NCBI RefSeq assembly: GCF_020734105.1
Contig: NZ_JAJAFR010000002.1
Coordinates: 248,001-312,000, forward strand
Source: Alkalihalobacillus deserti
GTDB taxonomy: Bacteria > Bacillota > Bacilli > Bacillales > Bacillaceae_D
Reading direction: 5' to 3'
Length of the DNA: 64,000 bases
Position 1 is the first letter of the stretch; each line of letters begins with the position of its first letter. Position numbers and translations under genes: made by a program. Below the pieces are notes generated by a model, which saw only the letters and a program-made list of their open reading frames with translations, ran no database searches and was not told the origin of the DNA. This document shows positions 26,529 to 35,016 of the stretch, piece by piece.

Positions 26529-26545
26529 TTGAAAAAGAAAGTCGT

Positions 26546-26574
26546 TTCTTGTAGGGATGTACCTGTGATAAAAT
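26546..26574 (+). promoter_or_regulatory. Candidate promoter of the pgeF-ylmH operon
   Basis: TAAAAT (26569-26574) is preceded by TGA as an extended -10. TTCTTG lies 17 bp upstream at 26546-26551. Copy 4 of the hairpin element lies about 25 bp further down, so it would be in the 5' untranslated leader. Confidence 0.4.
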
Positions 26575-26599
26575 AAACTATGAGCAGATTTTTACAGAT

Positions 26600-26623
26600 A
26601 AAAAGGTCGTCCTTTACCTTTTT
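26600..26623 (+). repeat. Dispersed hairpin element, copy 4 (pgeF leader)
   Basis: The core arms AAAAAGGT (26600-26607) and ACCTTTTT (26616-26623) enclose CGTCCTTT. The outer arms are not complementary. It sits 35 bp upstream of the pgeF start, in the leader of the operon rather than after a gene. Confidence 0.75.
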
Positions 26624-26658
26624 GAAAACAAAGAATTAGATGAGGGAGGTAAGGAATA

Positions 26659-27483
26659 ATGGAACCTTTTGTTCAAGTTAGCAAACGATATCTTTCAATT
26701 GAACAATGGAGTAGACCTCAGCCTCACCTCGTTGTTGGTTTTACAACTAGGGGTGGCGGCAAAAGCCAGAGGCCTTATTCTAGTTTGAATATGGGACTTC
26801 ATGTTGAAGATATCCCAAAAAATGTGCTAGAAAACAGAAAGTTGCTAGCTAACGACCTTCAAATTCCGTTAGCTAACTGGATAGGATCTGAGCAGGTTCA
26901 TGAATCTACAGTTCAAAAAGTTACATTAAGTGATGCCGGAAAAGGAAGTGAAAGTCTTGGTTCGGCCCTTGCTAGCACTGATGGGTTATATACACTTGAA
27001 AATAATTTGTTATTAACTAGCTTATACGCCGATTGTGTCCCATTGTATTTCTATGCGCCCAAGCATGGGGCTATTGGACTTGCTCACGCAGGTTGGCGTG
27101 GCACTGTTCAAAATATTGGTGCTAAAATGATTAAGCTTTGGCATGAAAATGAAGGAATCTTATTAGAAGATATTCAAGTTGCTATTGGACCCTGCATTAG
27201 TCAGAATTCATATGAAGTAGATCAAAAAGTGATTGACAAAATAAATGGATGTTGGCCTATTAATTTAAATTACATGCCTTTTAAGAAGCAAACGAATGAT
27301 AAATACTTACTTGATTTGCGTGAGGTTAATAAAGCACTTGTTTTACAAGCAGGGATTAAACCTAAAAATGTTATTGTTTCATCTATCTGTACAGCAGCGG
27401 ATGAACGAATGTTCTCACACCGTGCTGACAAGGGGAAAACTGGCAGGATGATGAGCTTTATTGGATTAAGAGGTGGTGAATGA
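26659..27483 (+). CDS. pgeF: Laccase-domain (YfiH/PgeF-family) protein YlmD
   Basis: The 274-residue protein has the DUF152/laccase-domain motifs: TTRGGG near the N terminus, ADCVP, GLAHAGWRGT and GPCI, whose Cys and His residues bind a metal. Members have been reported as purine nucleoside phosphorylase/adenosine deaminase enzymes and as PgeF, a peptidoglycan-editing factor in E. coli. In this division neighbourhood the latter is attractive but not proven. ATG 26659 follows GGGAGG. The next gene overlaps or nearly overlaps the stop codon. Confidence 0.88.
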   Translation: MEPFVQVSKRYLSIEQWSRPQPHLVVGFTTRGGGKSQRPYSSLNMGLHVEDIPKNVLENRKLLANDLQIPLANWIGSEQVHESTVQKVTLSDAGKGSESLGSALASTDGLYTLENNLLLTSLYADCVPLYFYAPKHGAIGLAHAGWRGTVQNIGAKMIKLWHENEGILLEDIQVAIGPCISQNSYEVDQKVIDKINGCWPINLNYMPFKKQTNDKYLLDLREVNKALVLQAGIKPKNVIVSSICTAADERMFSHRADKGKTGRMMSFIGLRGGE

Positions 27484-27485
27484 AA

Positions 27486-28166
27486 ATGTCCATGCAAGAA
27501 AGATTGAATTCCATTGAACAAGAGATTGAACATGCGTGTGAAAAAGTCGGACGTAATCGTAATTCTGTACATATTGTAGCTGTTACTAAATATGTTAGTG
27601 TAGAAACAACAAAACAAACACTTGATCATGGTCTAACGCATATTGGTGAAAATCGTGCAGAGGGTGCAATAGAAAAGTGGAATGCGTTACACGACAGAGG
27701 GATCTGGCATTTTATTGGCTCCTTGCAAACGCGAAAAGTAAAACAAATCATAGGGAAATTTGCATACTTACACTCTTTAGATCGACTTTCTTTAGCTGAA
27801 GAAGTGGACAAGCGATTAGAACCAGGAGAAATTATGAAATGCTTTGTCCAAGTCAATGTTTCTGGGGAGGAGTCTAAAGCGGGTATTACGCCAGAAGAAC
27901 TTCATTCGTTTATCAGACAATTATCTCAGTATAAAGGGATACAAGTTGTTGGTTTGATGACAATGGCTCCTTTTTACGAAGCCCCTGAATCCACTCGCCC
28001 TGTGTTTAAAAAATTGCGAGAATTAAGAGATGAGGTACAAGTGTTACAGTTAGAACATGCTCCATGTACAGAGCTTTCAATGGGAATGTCTAATGACTAT
28101 TTAGTGGCCGTTGAAGAAGGAGCTACCTTTATAAGACTTGGTTCGGCACTAGTAGGACGAGAATAA
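27486..28166 (+). CDS. ylmE: PLP-binding protein YlmE (YggS/PLPBP family)
   Basis: The 226-residue single-domain TIM-barrel protein has the PLP lysine in VTKYV (near residue 36), [15 protein letters not shown] and the phosphate-binding SMGMSNDY segment. The family keeps pyridoxal phosphate homeostasis and shows no enzymatic activity. I prefer ATG 27486 because AGGTGG (27471-27476) is 9 nt upstream; ATG 27480, overlapping the pgeF stop, would be only 3 nt away. sepF follows after 22 nt. Confidence 0.92.
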   Translation: MSMQERLNSIEQEIEHACEKVGRNRNSVHIVAVTKYVSVETTKQTLDHGLTHIGENRAEGAIEKWNALHDRGIWHFIGSLQTRKVKQIIGKFAYLHSLDRLSLAEEVDKRLEPGEIMKCFVQVNVSGEESKAGITPEELHSFIRQLSQYKGIQVVGLMTMAPFYEAPESTRPVFKKLRELRDEVQVLQLEHAPCTELSMGMSNDYLVAVEEGATFIRLGSALVGRE

Positions 28167-28188
28167 GAAGCTTGAGAGGGGAATATAT

Positions 28189-28644
28189 ATGGGGATGAAG
28201 TCAAGATTTAAGCGGTTCTTTGAATTAGGCGATGAATATGAAGAAGTTGAAGAATATGAAGAAGAGCGTTTTGACGAGGAGAATGAACCAAAACGTCGTT
28301 CAAGAAGTCAATACACAAAGCAGCAGTCAACTAGTACTCCTCAAAATGTGGTTAGTCTTCAAAGTGTCCAAAAAGGAACTAAAGTTATTTTACTTGAACC
28401 AAGAACATATGATGAAGCTCAAGAAATAGCAGATCATCTGAAAAATCGCAAAGCAGTTATTATTAATTTACAGCGAATTTCTTATGATCAAGCAAAGCGT
28501 ATAGTCGATTTTTTAAGTGGAACAGTGTATGCTATTGGAGGAGATATACAAAAAATAGGTGCTGATATTTTTCTTTGTACACCTGATAATGTCGATGTTT
28601 CAGGAACCATTACAGAGATGATGCAACAGCATTTTGAAGCATAG
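28189..28644 (+). CDS. sepF: Cell division protein SepF
   Basis: The 151-residue protein has an N-terminal amphipathic membrane-targeting helix ([12 protein letters not shown]), a charged disordered linker rich in Glu and Arg (about 15-50) and a C-terminal DUF552 dimerisation domain (about 60-148). SepF bundles FtsZ filaments through the FtsZ C-terminal peptide and can partly replace FtsA. It is the second Z-ring anchor in the window. ATG 28189 follows GAGAGGGG. Confidence 0.95.
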   Translation: MGMKSRFKRFFELGDEYEEVEEYEEERFDEENEPKRRSRSQYTKQQSTSTPQNVVSLQSVQKGTKVILLEPRTYDEAQEIADHLKNRKAVIINLQRISYDQAKRIVDFLSGTVYAIGGDIQKIGADIFLCTPDNVDVSGTITEMMQQHFEA

Positions 28645-28657
28645 TAGAAGGTGGTGA

Positions 28658-28921
28658 ATGTTTTTGCAGTTAATCGGTGGGTTACTTTATAATGCGATTT
28701 ATATTTATTCTTTTTTCATTATTGGCTATATCCTAATGTCATGGTTTCCTAACGCACGTGAATCTTCCTTAGGACAGTTTATTGGAAGAATCGTAGAGCC
28801 ATATCTTGAACCATTTAGAAGATTTGTTCCTCCTCTTGGGATGATTGATTTATCTCCTATCGTTGCAATTATTGTTTTACGCTTAGCCGGTGGTGGCGTT
28901 GCCGCCCTTTTTGGTCTTTAA
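28658..28921 (+). CDS. ylmG: YggT-family membrane protein YlmG
   Basis: The 87-residue protein has two hydrophobic segments (about 8-28 and 65-85) and the family motif SWFPNARES with RIVEPYLEPFRRFVPP. YggT/YlmG proteins are found next to sepF in many bacteria and in plastids. Their role is linked to division or membrane organisation but not defined. ATG 28658 is only about 4 nt from the GGTGG site; TTG 28664 is a possible alternative. Confidence 0.88.
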   Translation: MFLQLIGGLLYNAIYIYSFFIIGYILMSWFPNARESSLGQFIGRIVEPYLEPFRRFVPPLGMIDLSPIVAIIVLRLAGGGVAALFGL

Positions 28922-28940
28922 CAGTTAGGAGTGAACAACC

Positions 28941-29711
28941 ATTAGTATATATCAGCACTTTCGTGAGGAAGAGCGCCCGTTTATTGACCAAGTTCTTGAA
29001 TGGCAAGAGGCTGTTACTATTCGCCATTTGGATCGGCTAAGTGATTTTCTTGATCCAAGACAACAAGAAATTGTTCGTGGGATAATTGGACATGATGATG
29101 TAAGCCTCTCTTTTTCGGGAGGCTCTCGTTATGCGGAGCGATGTCGTATGCGCTTAACTCCTTCATATTTAGAAACGACAATAGAAGACTATCTGTTAAC
29201 TCTCTTTTCAATTGATTATCCAGTTAAATTCGTTACCTTAGAGCATCGAGATATTCTTGGAGCGATGATGAACTTAGGTATAAAGCGAGATAAATTTGGT
29301 GACATCTTTATTGGTGAGGAAGCAACTCAAATAATCGTCGCTACTGAAATAGCTGATTATATAGAAATGAACTTACAAACAATTGGAAAAGCTACCGTTC
29401 GCCTGAATCGAATTTCTTTATCTGAGCACATTAAGCCTAAGGATGAATGGGATGAATCAACAGTAACTGTATCTTCTATGAGGCTTGACGTGGTCATTGC
29501 ACAGATGTACAAGCTTTCGCGAACGAAAGTTACTCCTTTAATAGAAAAAGGATTAGTGAAGGTAAACTGGAAAATTGTAGACAAAACTGACTTTTTAATT
29601 GCTGAGGGCGACTACATATCTGTTCGTACTTTTGGTCGTGCAAGAATCTTGGCTATTGAAGGGATGACCAAAAAAGAAAAGTATCGGATACGCTTAGGAC
29701 GTAAACGATAA
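28941..29711 (+). CDS. ylmH: S4-domain RNA-binding protein YlmH, likely starting at ATT
   Basis: Starting at ATT 28941 the protein is 256 residues, about the size of B. subtilis YlmH. It has an N-terminal YQHFREEERPFIDQVLEW region, a central domain (KFVTLEHRDILGAMMNLGIKR) and a C-terminal S4 domain (MRLDVVIAQMYKLSRTKV). No ATG, GTG or TTG exists in frame between the stop at 28932 and TTG 29028, which would cut off 29 conserved-looking residues. The site AGGAGTGA (28927-28934) fits ATT. YlmH binds stalled 50S subunits and can support alanine tailing with RqcH, encoded at 48677. A frameshift near the start is the other explanation. Confidence 0.8.
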   Translation: MSIYQHFREEERPFIDQVLEWQEAVTIRHLDRLSDFLDPRQQEIVRGIIGHDDVSLSFSGGSRYAERCRMRLTPSYLETTIEDYLLTLFSIDYPVKFVTLEHRDILGAMMNLGIKRDKFGDIFIGEEATQIIVATEIADYIEMNLQTIGKATVRLNRISLSEHIKPKDEWDESTVTVSSMRLDVVIAQMYKLSRTKVTPLIEKGLVKVNWKIVDKTDFLIAEGDYISVRTFGRARILAIEGMTKKEKYRIRLGRKR

Positions 29712-29749
29712 GAAAAAAAATAAAAAAAATGAAGGATTTTTGCTATATC

Positions 29750-29775
29750 TGTCGAATTTATGACATCAGTATAAT
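29750..29775 (+). promoter_or_regulatory. divIVA promoter region with a consensus Spo0A box
   Basis: TATAAT (29770-29775) is the best -10 before divIVA, with no good -35. TGTCGAA, the exact core of the Spo0A box, lies at 29750-29756 where the -35 would be. Such a 7-mer is expected several times in 64 kb by chance, so the placement, not the match alone, is the evidence. Confidence 0.35.
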
Positions 29776-29848
29776 TTTTTATTCAATTTTATGCTTGGAA
29801 ATGGCATATTTGAAGATAAAATGACATTACAACTTGGAGGTGGCTAAC

Positions 29849-30334
29849 ATGCCTTTGACCCCTTTAGATATCCATAATAAAGAATTTACAAAAGGGTTCC
29901 GCGGATATGATGAAGATGAGGTTAATGAATTCCTAGATCAAGTGATAAAAGACTATGAAGCGGTCCTTCGTGAGAAAAAGGAACTTTTTGAACAAGTGAC
30001 AGATCTAGATGAAAAGCTTGGTCATTTCAAAAATATCGAAGAAACTCTGAATAAATCGATTTTAGTTGCTCAAGAAGCAGCTGAAGAAGTGAGAAGAAAT
30101 GCTCAAAAAGAAGCGCAACTTATTGTAAAAGAAGCAGAAAAAAATGCAGATCGTATTATTAATGACGCCTTGTCTAAATCAAGAAAAGTAATGATCGATA
30201 TGGAAGAATTAAAGAAACAAGCATCTGTTTATAAAATGCGTTTCAAAATGTTAATTGAAGCTCAACTCGAAATGCTTCAAACGGATGACTGGTACGATGT
30301 TACTAAAGAAGAGGAAGTTTTTGAGGAACGGTAG
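29849..30334 (+). CDS. divIVA: Cell-pole and septum scaffold DivIVA
   Basis: The 161-residue protein has the N-terminal lipid-binding domain (LTPLDIHNKEFTKGFRGYDEDEVNEFL) and a long parallel coiled coil (about 30-140). DivIVA senses negative membrane curvature and recruits MinJ and chromosome-anchoring proteins. ATG 29849 is chosen because GGAGGTGG (29836-29843) is 5-6 nt upstream; an open frame from 29834 would start inside that site. It ends with a short GC hairpin and a T-run at its stop codon. Confidence 0.95.
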   Translation: MPLTPLDIHNKEFTKGFRGYDEDEVNEFLDQVIKDYEAVLREKKELFEQVTDLDEKLGHFKNIEETLNKSILVAQEAAEEVRRNAQKEAQLIVKEAEKNADRIINDALSKSRKVMIDMEELKKQASVYKMRFKMLIEAQLEMLQTDDWYDVTKEEEVFEER

Positions 30335-30356
30335 TGCCGATTTTTTGATTACTGAC

Positions 30357-30385
30357 TTGCACTTCTTCTAGGGCTATCATATAAT
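30357..30385 (+). promoter_or_regulatory. Sigma-A promoter of the ileS T-box transcript
   Basis: TTGCAC (30357-30362), a 17-bp spacer and a perfect TATAAT (30380-30385). It lies just before the T-box leader and after divIVA. Confidence 0.75.
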
Positions 30386-30404
30386 GATACTCATTAATTT
30401 AAAT

Positions 30405-30641
30405 ATGTTAAGACGTTGATAGGGAAGAGTACAAGGTAACAAACGTGAATAGCGATTCAGGGATGGTGAAAGCCTGAACACGTTAACCATTGGAAGATCA
30501 CCCTTTAGTTTTGCACTGAAATGAAAGTAGGCTGCAACGGGTTATTCACGTTACGAATCATGAGTGGAAAGAAATCGTTCTTTTCAACAGGGTGGTACCA
30601 CGGGTTAACTTCTCGTCCCTTTTTGGGAGAGGAGTTTTTTT
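30405..30641 (+). promoter_or_regulatory. T-box riboswitch of ileS, including its terminator
   Basis: The leader has the AGTA loop-E element (30428-30431), a Stem I ending near GAAGATCACC with a candidate Ile specifier ATC at 30497-30499, and the T-box AGGGTGGTACCACG from 30589. The bulge UGGU (30593-30596) pairs with an ACCA tRNA end, implying discriminator base A as in tRNA-Ile. The terminator stem (30607-30619 with 30625-30636) is followed by a T-run to 30641. Uncharged tRNA-Ile would favour antitermination and ileS expression. The gap 30642-30755 shows nothing else. Confidence 0.9.
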
Positions 30642-30755
30642 GTGTTTTAGTGGTTGCTTTAGCATTAATTAGTGCGAGCATCTGTCTAAGCGAGATCAGG
30701 GGATTTATTCATCCACAAACTTATTAGTAGGCGATATCCTTAGGAGGAAGAAAAA

Positions 30756-33512
30756 ATGGATTACAAAGAAACATTATTAATGCCAAAAACTGAATTTCCA
30801 ATGAGAGGGAATTTGCCAAACCGTGAGCCAGAAAGACAGGAAAAATGGGCAGAGATGGATATTTATAAGAAAGTACAGGAACGAACAGCAGGCCGTCCAT
30901 CATTTGTTTTGCATGATGGTCCTCCTTATGCTAATGGTGATATTCACATGGGTCACGCATTAAATAAAATCTTAAAGGATTTCATTGTTCGCTTTAAGTC
31001 AATGAGTGGTTATAATGCTCCTTATGTTCCAGGTTGGGACACACATGGATTGCCAATTGAAACAGCACTGACAAAAAGCGGAAAAGTAAACCGAAAATCC
31101 ATGAGCGTTGCTGAATTTCGTAAGCTTTGTGAAGAATATGCTAGAAAACAAGTTGATCGTCAACGTGAACAGTTTATCAGGCTAGGCGTTCGAGGGGATT
31201 GGTGGAACCCTTATGTCACTTTAGATAAGGCATATGAGGCCCAACAAATTAAGGTATTTGGTGAAATGGCTAAAAAAGGGTTTATTTATAAAGGGAAAAA
31301 ACCAGTTTATTGGTCTCCTTCTTCTGAATCAGCTCTTGCCGAAGCTGAAATTGAATATCAAGACAAGCGTTCTCCATCTATTTATGTTGCTTTTAATGTG
31401 AGTGATGGCAATGGAGTTTTAGAGGGAGATGAGCAAATTATCATCTGGACTACAACTCCATGGACGATTCCAGCTAATTTAGGAATCGCTGTTCATCCTG
31501 AACTGGATTATAACGTTGTATTAGTAAACAATAATAAATATGTCGTTGCTGCTGGTTTGTTAGAAACACTTGAGAAAGAATTTGAATGGGAAAATATAGA
31601 AGTACTTAAGACTGTAAAGGGTGCAGAATTAGAGTTTGTAAAAGCTGTACATCCGATTTATGGTCGTGAATCATTGGTAATGTGTGGGGACCATGTCACA
31701 TTAGATGCCGGTACTGGTTGTGTCCATACAGCTCCAGGCCATGGGGAAGAAGATTTCATTGTCGGTCAAAAATATGGTTTAGATGTTTTATGTCCAGTTG
31801 ATGACAAAGGGAATATGACGGAAGAAGCTCCTGGATTTGAAGGATTATTTTATGATGCTGCTAACAAGCCTATTACCGAAAAGCTTAAGGAAGTAGGAGC
31901 ATTAATGAAATTAACGTTCATTACTCACTCATATGCTCATGACTGGCGTACAAAAAAACCTGTTATTTATCGTGCAACTGCTCAATGGTTTGCTTCCATT
32001 GAAAATTTCCGCAATGAGTTGTTAGCTGCAATTGAAGAGGTGGAGTGGGTTCCAAAGTGGGGAGAAACTCGTTTATTTAATATGGTTCGTGACCGTGGTG
32101 ATTGGTGTATCTCACGTCAACGTGCATGGGGAGTACCTATTCCTGTGTTTTATGGTGAGAATGGAGAACCAATTATCACAGATGAGACGATTGATCATGT
32201 ATCTACTTTATTCCGCGAGCATGGCTCAAACATTTGGTTTGAATGGGATACGACTCAGTTGTTACCTGAAGGCTTCTTATCTGAACATAGTCCAAATGGT
32301 ACTTTCACTCGTGAGATGGACATTATGGATGTATGGTTTGATTCAGGTTCGTCTCATCAAGCCGTATTAGAAGAACGAGATGACTTGGTTCGCCCAGCTG
32401 ATTTATATCTTGAAGGATCCGATCAATATCGTGGTTGGTTTAATTCATCGCTTTCAACAAGCGTTGCGGTTACGGGGAAATCTGCTTATAAAGGTATTTT
32501 AAGTCATGGTTTTGCGCTAGATGGACAAGGTCGGAAAATGAGTAAGTCCATTGGGAATGTCGTTGTTCCAAATGATGTAATGAAACAGTTAGGTGCTGAT
32601 ATTTTACGTCTATGGGTCGCTTCTGTTGATTATCAGGCAGATGTTCGAGTATCAGATAAAATTTTAAAACAAGTTTCAGAATCGTATCGCAAAATTCGTA
32701 ACACATTCCGTTTCTTATTAGGAAATTTGCATGACTTTGACCCAGCAAAACATTATGTATCAGATCTAAAAGGTGTAGATCTTTTCATGGTTGTTAAGTT
32801 GAATGAAGTTGTTGAAAAAGTAAAGCAAGCCTATGAACAATATCAATTTTCAACTGTTTACCATACGATTCATAATTTCTGTACAATTGATTTAAGTTCT
32901 TTCTATATGGATTTGGCTAAAGACACACTTTATATTGAACATGCTGACCATCCAAATCGTCGTGCTATTCAAACAGTTATGTATGACGTTCTTGTTGCTC
33001 TAACAAAGCTTGTCTCTCCTATCTTAAGTCATACGGCAGATGAGGTATGGGAACATATCCCTGGTATAGGTGAAGAAAGTGTACAACTTACTGACATGCC
33101 TGAAGTGAAAACCTTTGGTGATGTAACAGAATTAAAAGCCAAATGGAGTCACTTTATGGCTGTAAGAGATGATGTTCTAAAAGCACTTGAGCAAGCAAGA
33201 AATGACAAGAAAATTGGTAAATCACTTACGGCTTCAATTACGTTATACACAAGTGGAGATGTGCGTAAGCTTTTAACTTCCGTTCCTTCACTTGAGAAGT
33301 TGTTTATTGTCTCCCGTGTTGAATTGGCTGGAGAAACGAACGAAGCTCCCGAAGATGCCGTTACGTTTGAACAATTAGCTATTGTTGTTCAACCAGCTGA
33401 AGGAGAAACGTGTGAACGTTGTTGGGTTGTTTCAACATCAGTTGGTACAAATGAAGAACACCCTAGCTTATGTTCATCTTGTGCGGATACAGTTACAAAG
33501 TTTTATGTTTAA
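30756..33512 (+). CDS. ileS: Isoleucyl-tRNA synthetase
   Basis: The 918-residue class I synthetase has the HIGH-type motif H64-M-G-H67, the CP1 editing domain (about 190-400) with [10 protein letters not shown], the K594-M-S-K-S loop and a C-terminal zinc knuckle (Cys886, 889, 906, 909). It charges tRNA-Ile. Length and the zinc knuckle fit the bacterial housekeeping form rather than the mupirocin-resistant type. ATG 30756 follows TAGGAGG. Expression is controlled by the T-box leader. Confidence 0.97.
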   Translation: MDYKETLLMPKTEFPMRGNLPNREPERQEKWAEMDIYKKVQERTAGRPSFVLHDGPPYANGDIHMGHALNKILKDFIVRFKSMSGYNAPYVPGWDTHGLPIETALTKSGKVNRKSMSVAEFRKLCEEYARKQVDRQREQFIRLGVRGDWWNPYVTLDKAYEAQQIKVFGEMAKKGFIYKGKKPVYWSPSSESALAEAEIEYQDKRSPSIYVAFNVSDGNGVLEGDEQIIIWTTTPWTIPANLGIAVHPELDYNVVLVNNNKYVVAAGLLETLEKEFEWENIEVLKTVKGAELEFVKAVHPIYGRESLVMCGDHVTLDAGTGCVHTAPGHGEEDFIVGQKYGLDVLCPVDDKGNMTEEAPGFEGLFYDAANKPITEKLKEVGALMKLTFITHSYAHDWRTKKPVIYRATAQWFASIENFRNELLAAIEEVEWVPKWGETRLFNMVRDRGDWCISRQRAWGVPIPVFYGENGEPIITDETIDHVSTLFREHGSNIWFEWDTTQLLPEGFLSEHSPNGTFTREMDIMDVWFDSGSSHQAVLEERDDLVRPADLYLEGSDQYRGWFNSSLSTSVAVTGKSAYKGILSHGFALDGQGRKMSKSIGNVVVPNDVMKQLGADILRLWVASVDYQADVRVSDKILKQVSESYRKIRNTFRFLLGNLHDFDPAKHYVSDLKGVDLFMVVKLNEVVEKVKQAYEQYQFSTVYHTIHNFCTIDLSSFYMDLAKDTLYIEHADHPNRRAIQTVMYDVLVALTKLVSPILSHTADEVWEHIPGIGEESVQLTDMPEVKTFGDVTELKAKWSHFMAVRDDVLKALEQARNDKKIGKSLTASITLYTSGDVRKLLTSVPSLEKLFIVSRVELAGETNEAPEDAVTFEQLAIVVQPAEGETCERCWVVSTSVGTNEEHPSLCSSCADTVTKFYV

Positions 33513-33519
33513 GGTGATC

Positions 33520-33550
33520 AAACCACTGTTTTATACAGTGGTTTTTTTTT
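33520..33550 (+). terminator. Terminator after ileS
   Basis: A 10-bp perfect stem (33520-33529 with 33535-33544, arms AAACCACTGT and ACAGTGGTTT) is followed by nine Ts. Confidence 0.9.
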
Positions 33551-33585
33551 GGGAGTTAATGTATAAAATTGAGTGAATACAGAAT

Positions 33586-33730
33586 TGATATAATAAAGCA
33601 AGAAAGCCTTCTCAAGGGTGGCAATAACTTTCACACGCATGCGGGGCCGAACCATTTTTTGTTCGGTTTAATGAAAGCAACGGTTCAGCTCATGCTTCTA
33701 AGAAAAAACAGTCTATTGCCATTTTTCTTA
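33586..33730 (+). ncRNA. Structured RNA candidate upstream of ylyA
   Basis: An extended -10 TGATATAAT (33586-33594) begins a 230-nt leader. TGGCAATA (33619-33626) and TATTGCCA (33714-33721) form a closing stem followed by TTTTT. Inside it there are two exclusive folds. Fold A pairs CTTTCA (33628-33633) with TGAAAG (33672-33677) and CCGAAC (33647-33652) with GTTCGG (33661-33666). Fold B pairs GCATG (33637-33641) with CATGC (33691-33695) and GAACC (33649-33653) with GGTTC (33682-33686). I do not recognise an Rfam class. The rest of the gap to 33825 has no other feature. Confidence 0.5.
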
Positions 33731-33825
33731 TGCTGTTAAAAGTTGTGTTGGCTACATCTGCTTTTCATGGTCACAATAAGGAATGAGCGTCTATAGACGT
33801 GAGTTGCTTGATTGGGGGAGATGAA

Positions 33826-34476
33826 ATGACAAATTATACACAGATTAAACAAGCACTTGAACAACGACTAAAGACAGTGGAAGATCATATTAATCAGCAT
33901 TTTAAAGAAGAACAAAATCGTACATTGTCATTTTCAACAGGTGAGTTATCGCAATACGATAATCATCCAGCAGATGCTGCAACTGACCTTTACGAGCGTG
34001 AAAAGGACTTCGCATTACTTGAACAACTAGAAAGGGAACATGAAGAAATTGAGCATGCATTAGAAAAGTTTAATCGAGGAACGTTCGGTATTTGTGAGGT
34101 CACAGGAAAAACGATCCCCTACGAACGACTAGAAGCAAGTCCAGCAGCACGCACCATTGTTGAAGCTGTAGATAATCGTATCACTGATGAAAGACCTTCA
34201 GAAGAAACTGTTTTGGGAGGGTTTAGAAAGTATAATTTTGATCAAGATGATGATGAGACAGAATTTGATGCTGAGGATGCTTATCAATCAGTTGCTGAAT
34301 TCAATGAATTACCAATGATATATGAAGATTCCTCACTTGAAGAGACAGGTGAGCTTATCGGCTATGTTGAACAAATTGAAGGGTTTTTATCAACTGGAAT
34401 TGAAGGCTATACCGGCGACGAAGATGTTGTTTTTCAGAGAAATGTCCATTACGACCAATACTTGAACGGAAAGTAG
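33826..34476 (+). CDS. ylyA: TraR/DksA-family protein YlyA with degenerate zinc finger
   Basis: The 216-residue acidic protein has an N-terminal coiled-coil half (residues 1-85) and a DksA-like segment RGTFGICEVTGKTIPYERLEA. Only one of the four zinc-binding cysteines of DksA is present (CEVT in place of CxxC, and ART later). An acidic C-terminal extension ends it. DksA-type proteins enter the RNA polymerase secondary channel. YlyA of B. subtilis is reported to act on polymerase during spore formation. I chose ATG 33826 because GGGGGAG (33814-33820) is 5 nt upstream. Confidence 0.85.
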   Translation: MTNYTQIKQALEQRLKTVEDHINQHFKEEQNRTLSFSTGELSQYDNHPADAATDLYEREKDFALLEQLEREHEEIEHALEKFNRGTFGICEVTGKTIPYERLEASPAARTIVEAVDNRITDERPSEETVLGGFRKYNFDQDDDETEFDAEDAYQSVAEFNELPMIYEDSSLEETGELIGYVEQIEGFLSTGIEGYTGDEDVVFQRNVHYDQYLNGK

Positions 34477-34496
34477 GGGGCTATCCCCCTCTTTTT
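34475..34496 (+). terminator. Terminator at the end of ylyA
   Basis: AGGGGG (34475-34480) pairs with CCCCCT (34485-34490) around CTAT, followed by CTTTTT. The ylyA stop codon runs into the left arm, and the lspA -10 begins 5 bp after the T-run. Confidence 0.85.
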
Positions 34497-34497
34497 G

Positions 34498-34506
34498 TGC
34501 TATAAT
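34498..34506 (+). promoter_or_regulatory. Extended -10 promoter of lspA
   Basis: TGC followed by a perfect TATAAT (34501-34506). The -35 position falls inside the preceding terminator and matches poorly, so it relies on the extended -10. Confidence 0.5.
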
Positions 34507-34548
34507 GCTATTCGTATGGAAAGATGTGGACGAGATCGGGGGATGACG

Positions 34549-35016
34549 ATGAGGTATTATTTTATAGCATTGGTTGTTTTAATTATTGATCAGATTAGTA
34601 AATGGATTATTGATACTCAGATGGCTATTGGAGAGAGAATCACGTTAATTGATCATGTCCTTTATTTCACATCACATCGAAATAAAGGTGCTGCTTTTGG
34701 TATTCTTCAAGGTCAAATGTGGTTTTTCTATATTATCACGTTAATTGTTATTGTCGGTATTGTTTATTACATGCAAAAGGAAGCGAAAAATAGTGCATTG
34801 TTTGGTGTATCATTAGCTCTCATCCTTGGGGGAGCGATCGGTAATTTCATTGACCGTCTGTTCCGAGGCGAAGTAGTAGACTTTGTTGATACATATATAT
34901 TCGGTTATGATTTTGCGATCTTTAATGTAGCTGATGCAGCTCTATGTATTGGAGTGGCCCTTTTATTTATAAAAATGATTCAAGATGAACGTCAACAAAA
35001 GAAGGAGCAAAAGTAA
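34549..35016 (+). CDS. lspA: Lipoprotein signal peptidase LspA
   Basis: The 155-residue membrane protein has four transmembrane helices and the catalytic aspartates Asp102 (GNFIDRL) and Asp129 (FNVADAAL), at the same numbers as in B. subtilis. It cleaves prolipoproteins after lipid modification. ATG 34549 is preferred because GGGGG (34538-34542) is 6 nt upstream; ATG 34543 abuts that site. Its stop codon shares a base with the rluD start. Confidence 0.96.
   Translation: MRYYFIALVVLIIDQISKWIIDTQMAIGERITLIDHVLYFTSHRNKGAAFGILQGQMWFFYIITLIVIVGIVYYMQKEAKNSALFGVSLALILGGAIGNFIDRLFRGEVVDFVDTYIFGYDFAIFNVADAALCIGVALLFIKMIQDERQQKKEQK

Noticed and set aside
30521..30727. 68-codon open frame upstream of ileS
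   Set aside because: It lies entirely over the T-box antiterminator and terminator, has no ribosome site and no recognisable protein features.
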